Shown piece by piece: positions 43,225 to 44,034 of a stretch of 44,034 nt of DNA. A model generated the notes under the pieces. The model saw only the letters and a list, made by a program, of their open reading frames with translations. It made no database searches and was not told the origin of the DNA. How positions within the stretch are numbered: the first letter of the stretch is position 1; every line of letters starts with the position of its first letter. This DNA comes from an uncultured Clostridia bacterium. GTDB lineage: Bacteria; Bacillota; Clostridia; TANB77; CAG-508. Made by a program: the position numbers and the translations under genes. The stretch spans positions 1 to 44,034 of the forward strand of contig CANQTK010000008.1 in NCBI GenBank assembly GCA_947626735.1, in the 5' to 3' direction.

Positions 43225-44034
43225 TTGGAAAAAATATTTAAAACAATAGATGAACAAATAGAACTATTACAAAGTAGGAATTTACACATTGAAGACAAAG
43301 AAATTGCAAAAGAAATATTATTAAACAACAACTATTATTATTTAATCAATGGTTATAAAGATTTATTTATAGATAAAAACAGTAAAACAGAAACATTTCA
43401 TAACGAAACAACTATAGAAGAAATTTATAGTTTATATGAATTTGACAGAAAAATAAGAATTATATTTTTAGAATATATTTTGTTAATTGAAAGAAAAATT
43501 GATACTTATATAGCCTATGAATTTTCAAAAAATTATGGTCATAAAAATTATTTAATTCCAGAAAATTTTAATAATATCAATAAAAACAAAGACTTAATTA
43601 ATAAGTTCTTAAATGATATTAATCTTGAAATTTCCCATCAATACCAAAATTCAAATAAAATGGTTGTACATTATTTAGACAAATATAATTATATACCTTT
43701 ATGGGTATTAATAAGAATATTATCTTTTGGAAAAGTTTCAAAATTTTATAGCTTTATGAAGCAAAAGGAACAAAATAGTATAGCTAAAAAGTTCAATATT
43801 AGAAGTGAAACTTTAAAAACATATTTAATGAATTTAGGTAATGTACGAAATATATGTGCACATGATGAAAAACTATATGATATTATATTAACTAAAAGAA
43901 TAGGTATTACAGAGTATCATAGAAAATTGAAATTAATAAGTGACAAATTGAAAATAGTTTATGCTACAAGAGATTTATTTTCAATAGTTATTGCTTTGAA
44001 ATTATTATTGGAAGAGGAACAATTTAGAGCATTT
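43225..44034 (+). CDS. abiF: AbiF/Abi_2-family HEPN protein, 3' partial
   Basis: 270 residues visible and still open at the window end. TTG start at 43225, six bases after AGGAGG; no better start is present. Near residue 37 NYYYLINGYKDLF matches the YYRLSGY-type motif of the Abi_2 (AbiD/AbiF) family, YEFDRKIRIIFLEYILLIERKI near 75 matches the next conserved block, and GNVRNICAHDEKLYD near 211 carries the HEPN ribonuclease motif R-N-x-x-x-H. Family members stop phage growth by abortive infection, presumably by cleaving RNA. The structured RNA directly upstream is probably its partner or antidote. The neighbouring genes look acquired, in keeping with a mobile defence locus. Confidence 0.9.
   Translation, partial: MEKIFKTIDEQIELLQSRNLHIEDKEIAKEILLNNNYYYLINGYKDLFIDKNSKTETFHNETTIEEIYSLYEFDRKIRIIFLEYILLIERKIDTYIAYEFSKNYGHKNYLIPENFNNINKNKDLINKFLNDINLEISHQYQNSNKMVVHYLDKYNYIPLWVLIRILSFGKVSKFYSFMKQKEQNSIAKKFNIRSETLKTYLMNLGNVRNICAHDEKLYDIILTKRIGITEYHRKLKLISDKLKIVYATRDLFSIVIALKLLLEEEQFRAF

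Noticed and set aside
43125-43331. Open frame on the - strand across the AbiF-linked RNA
   Set aside because: It overlaps the promoter-driven hairpins and the start of AbiF, has no ribosome site and no recognisable family.

Overview
The window is AT-rich (roughly 30 % G+C by eye), with strong AGGAGG-type ribosome binding sites and clear TTGACA/TATAAT promoters. It looks like chromosome of a low-GC Gram-positive bacterium. Supporting genes are SpoIIM, RNase Y, a PASTA-tailed PBP1A, a MecA_N-type class B PBP, DUF1189, TmcAL, an endonuclease Q homologue and CpsB/C/D-type exopolysaccharide regulators. I infer an anaerobic, probably gut-associated member of the Clostridia; the species cannot be named from the sequence.

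Layout. 1-4442: ABC exporter (5' end outside the window), Nudix hydrolase, MFS-like permease and a GNAT-type acyltransferase on the + strand. 4511-7117: Mg2+ P-type ATPase on the - strand. 7323-10317: Ppx/GppA-like protein and a class B PBP. 10480-11666: BI-1 family membrane protein and RNase HI (-). 11802-17052: TmcAL, two unknown genes, EndoQ-like PHP protein, SpoIIM and XerD. 17240-25919: RNase Y, PBP1A, CysS, a DUF1189 membrane protein and FtsH. 26124-30270: a lipoprotein, an RluA-type pseudouridine synthase (-), SecG and RNase R. 30382-35559: a membrane protein, then an ABC-2 exporter with one ATPase and four permeases in a duplicated A-B-A-B order. 35679-41527: MetK, two glycosyltransferases and a CpsC-CpsD-CpsB-like regulatory module. 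41602-44034: accessory region with a small membrane protein, a truncated peroxiredoxin, an unknown gene and an AbiF/Abi_2 HEPN protein that runs off the end. A structured RNA with its own promoter precedes AbiF. No intergenic gap exceeds 300 bases. I saw no tRNA, rRNA, CRISPR array or transposase.

Most unusual observation. Three conserved genes, rnhA (RNase HI), ftsH and the rluA-type gene, are each split by a +1 frame change. In all three the zero-frame codon at the break is CGG, and skipping its C restores a Gly codon (GGT, GGT, GGA) and the conserved protein. By my reading CGG is otherwise absent from the housekeeping genes here and occurs as a plain sense codon only three times, all in small unknown genes. 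This could be +1 frameshifting at a hungry or unassigned CGG codon, or three real or artefactual one-base insertions.

Second point of interest. The AbiF gene at the right edge carries the HEPN motif RNxCAH. It is preceded by a consensus promoter and a roughly 85-nt two-hairpin RNA ending in a terminator-like stem, the arrangement expected of an AbiF toxin with its RNA partner. Three GGGAC-containing palindromes in intergenic spaces look like REP-type elements.
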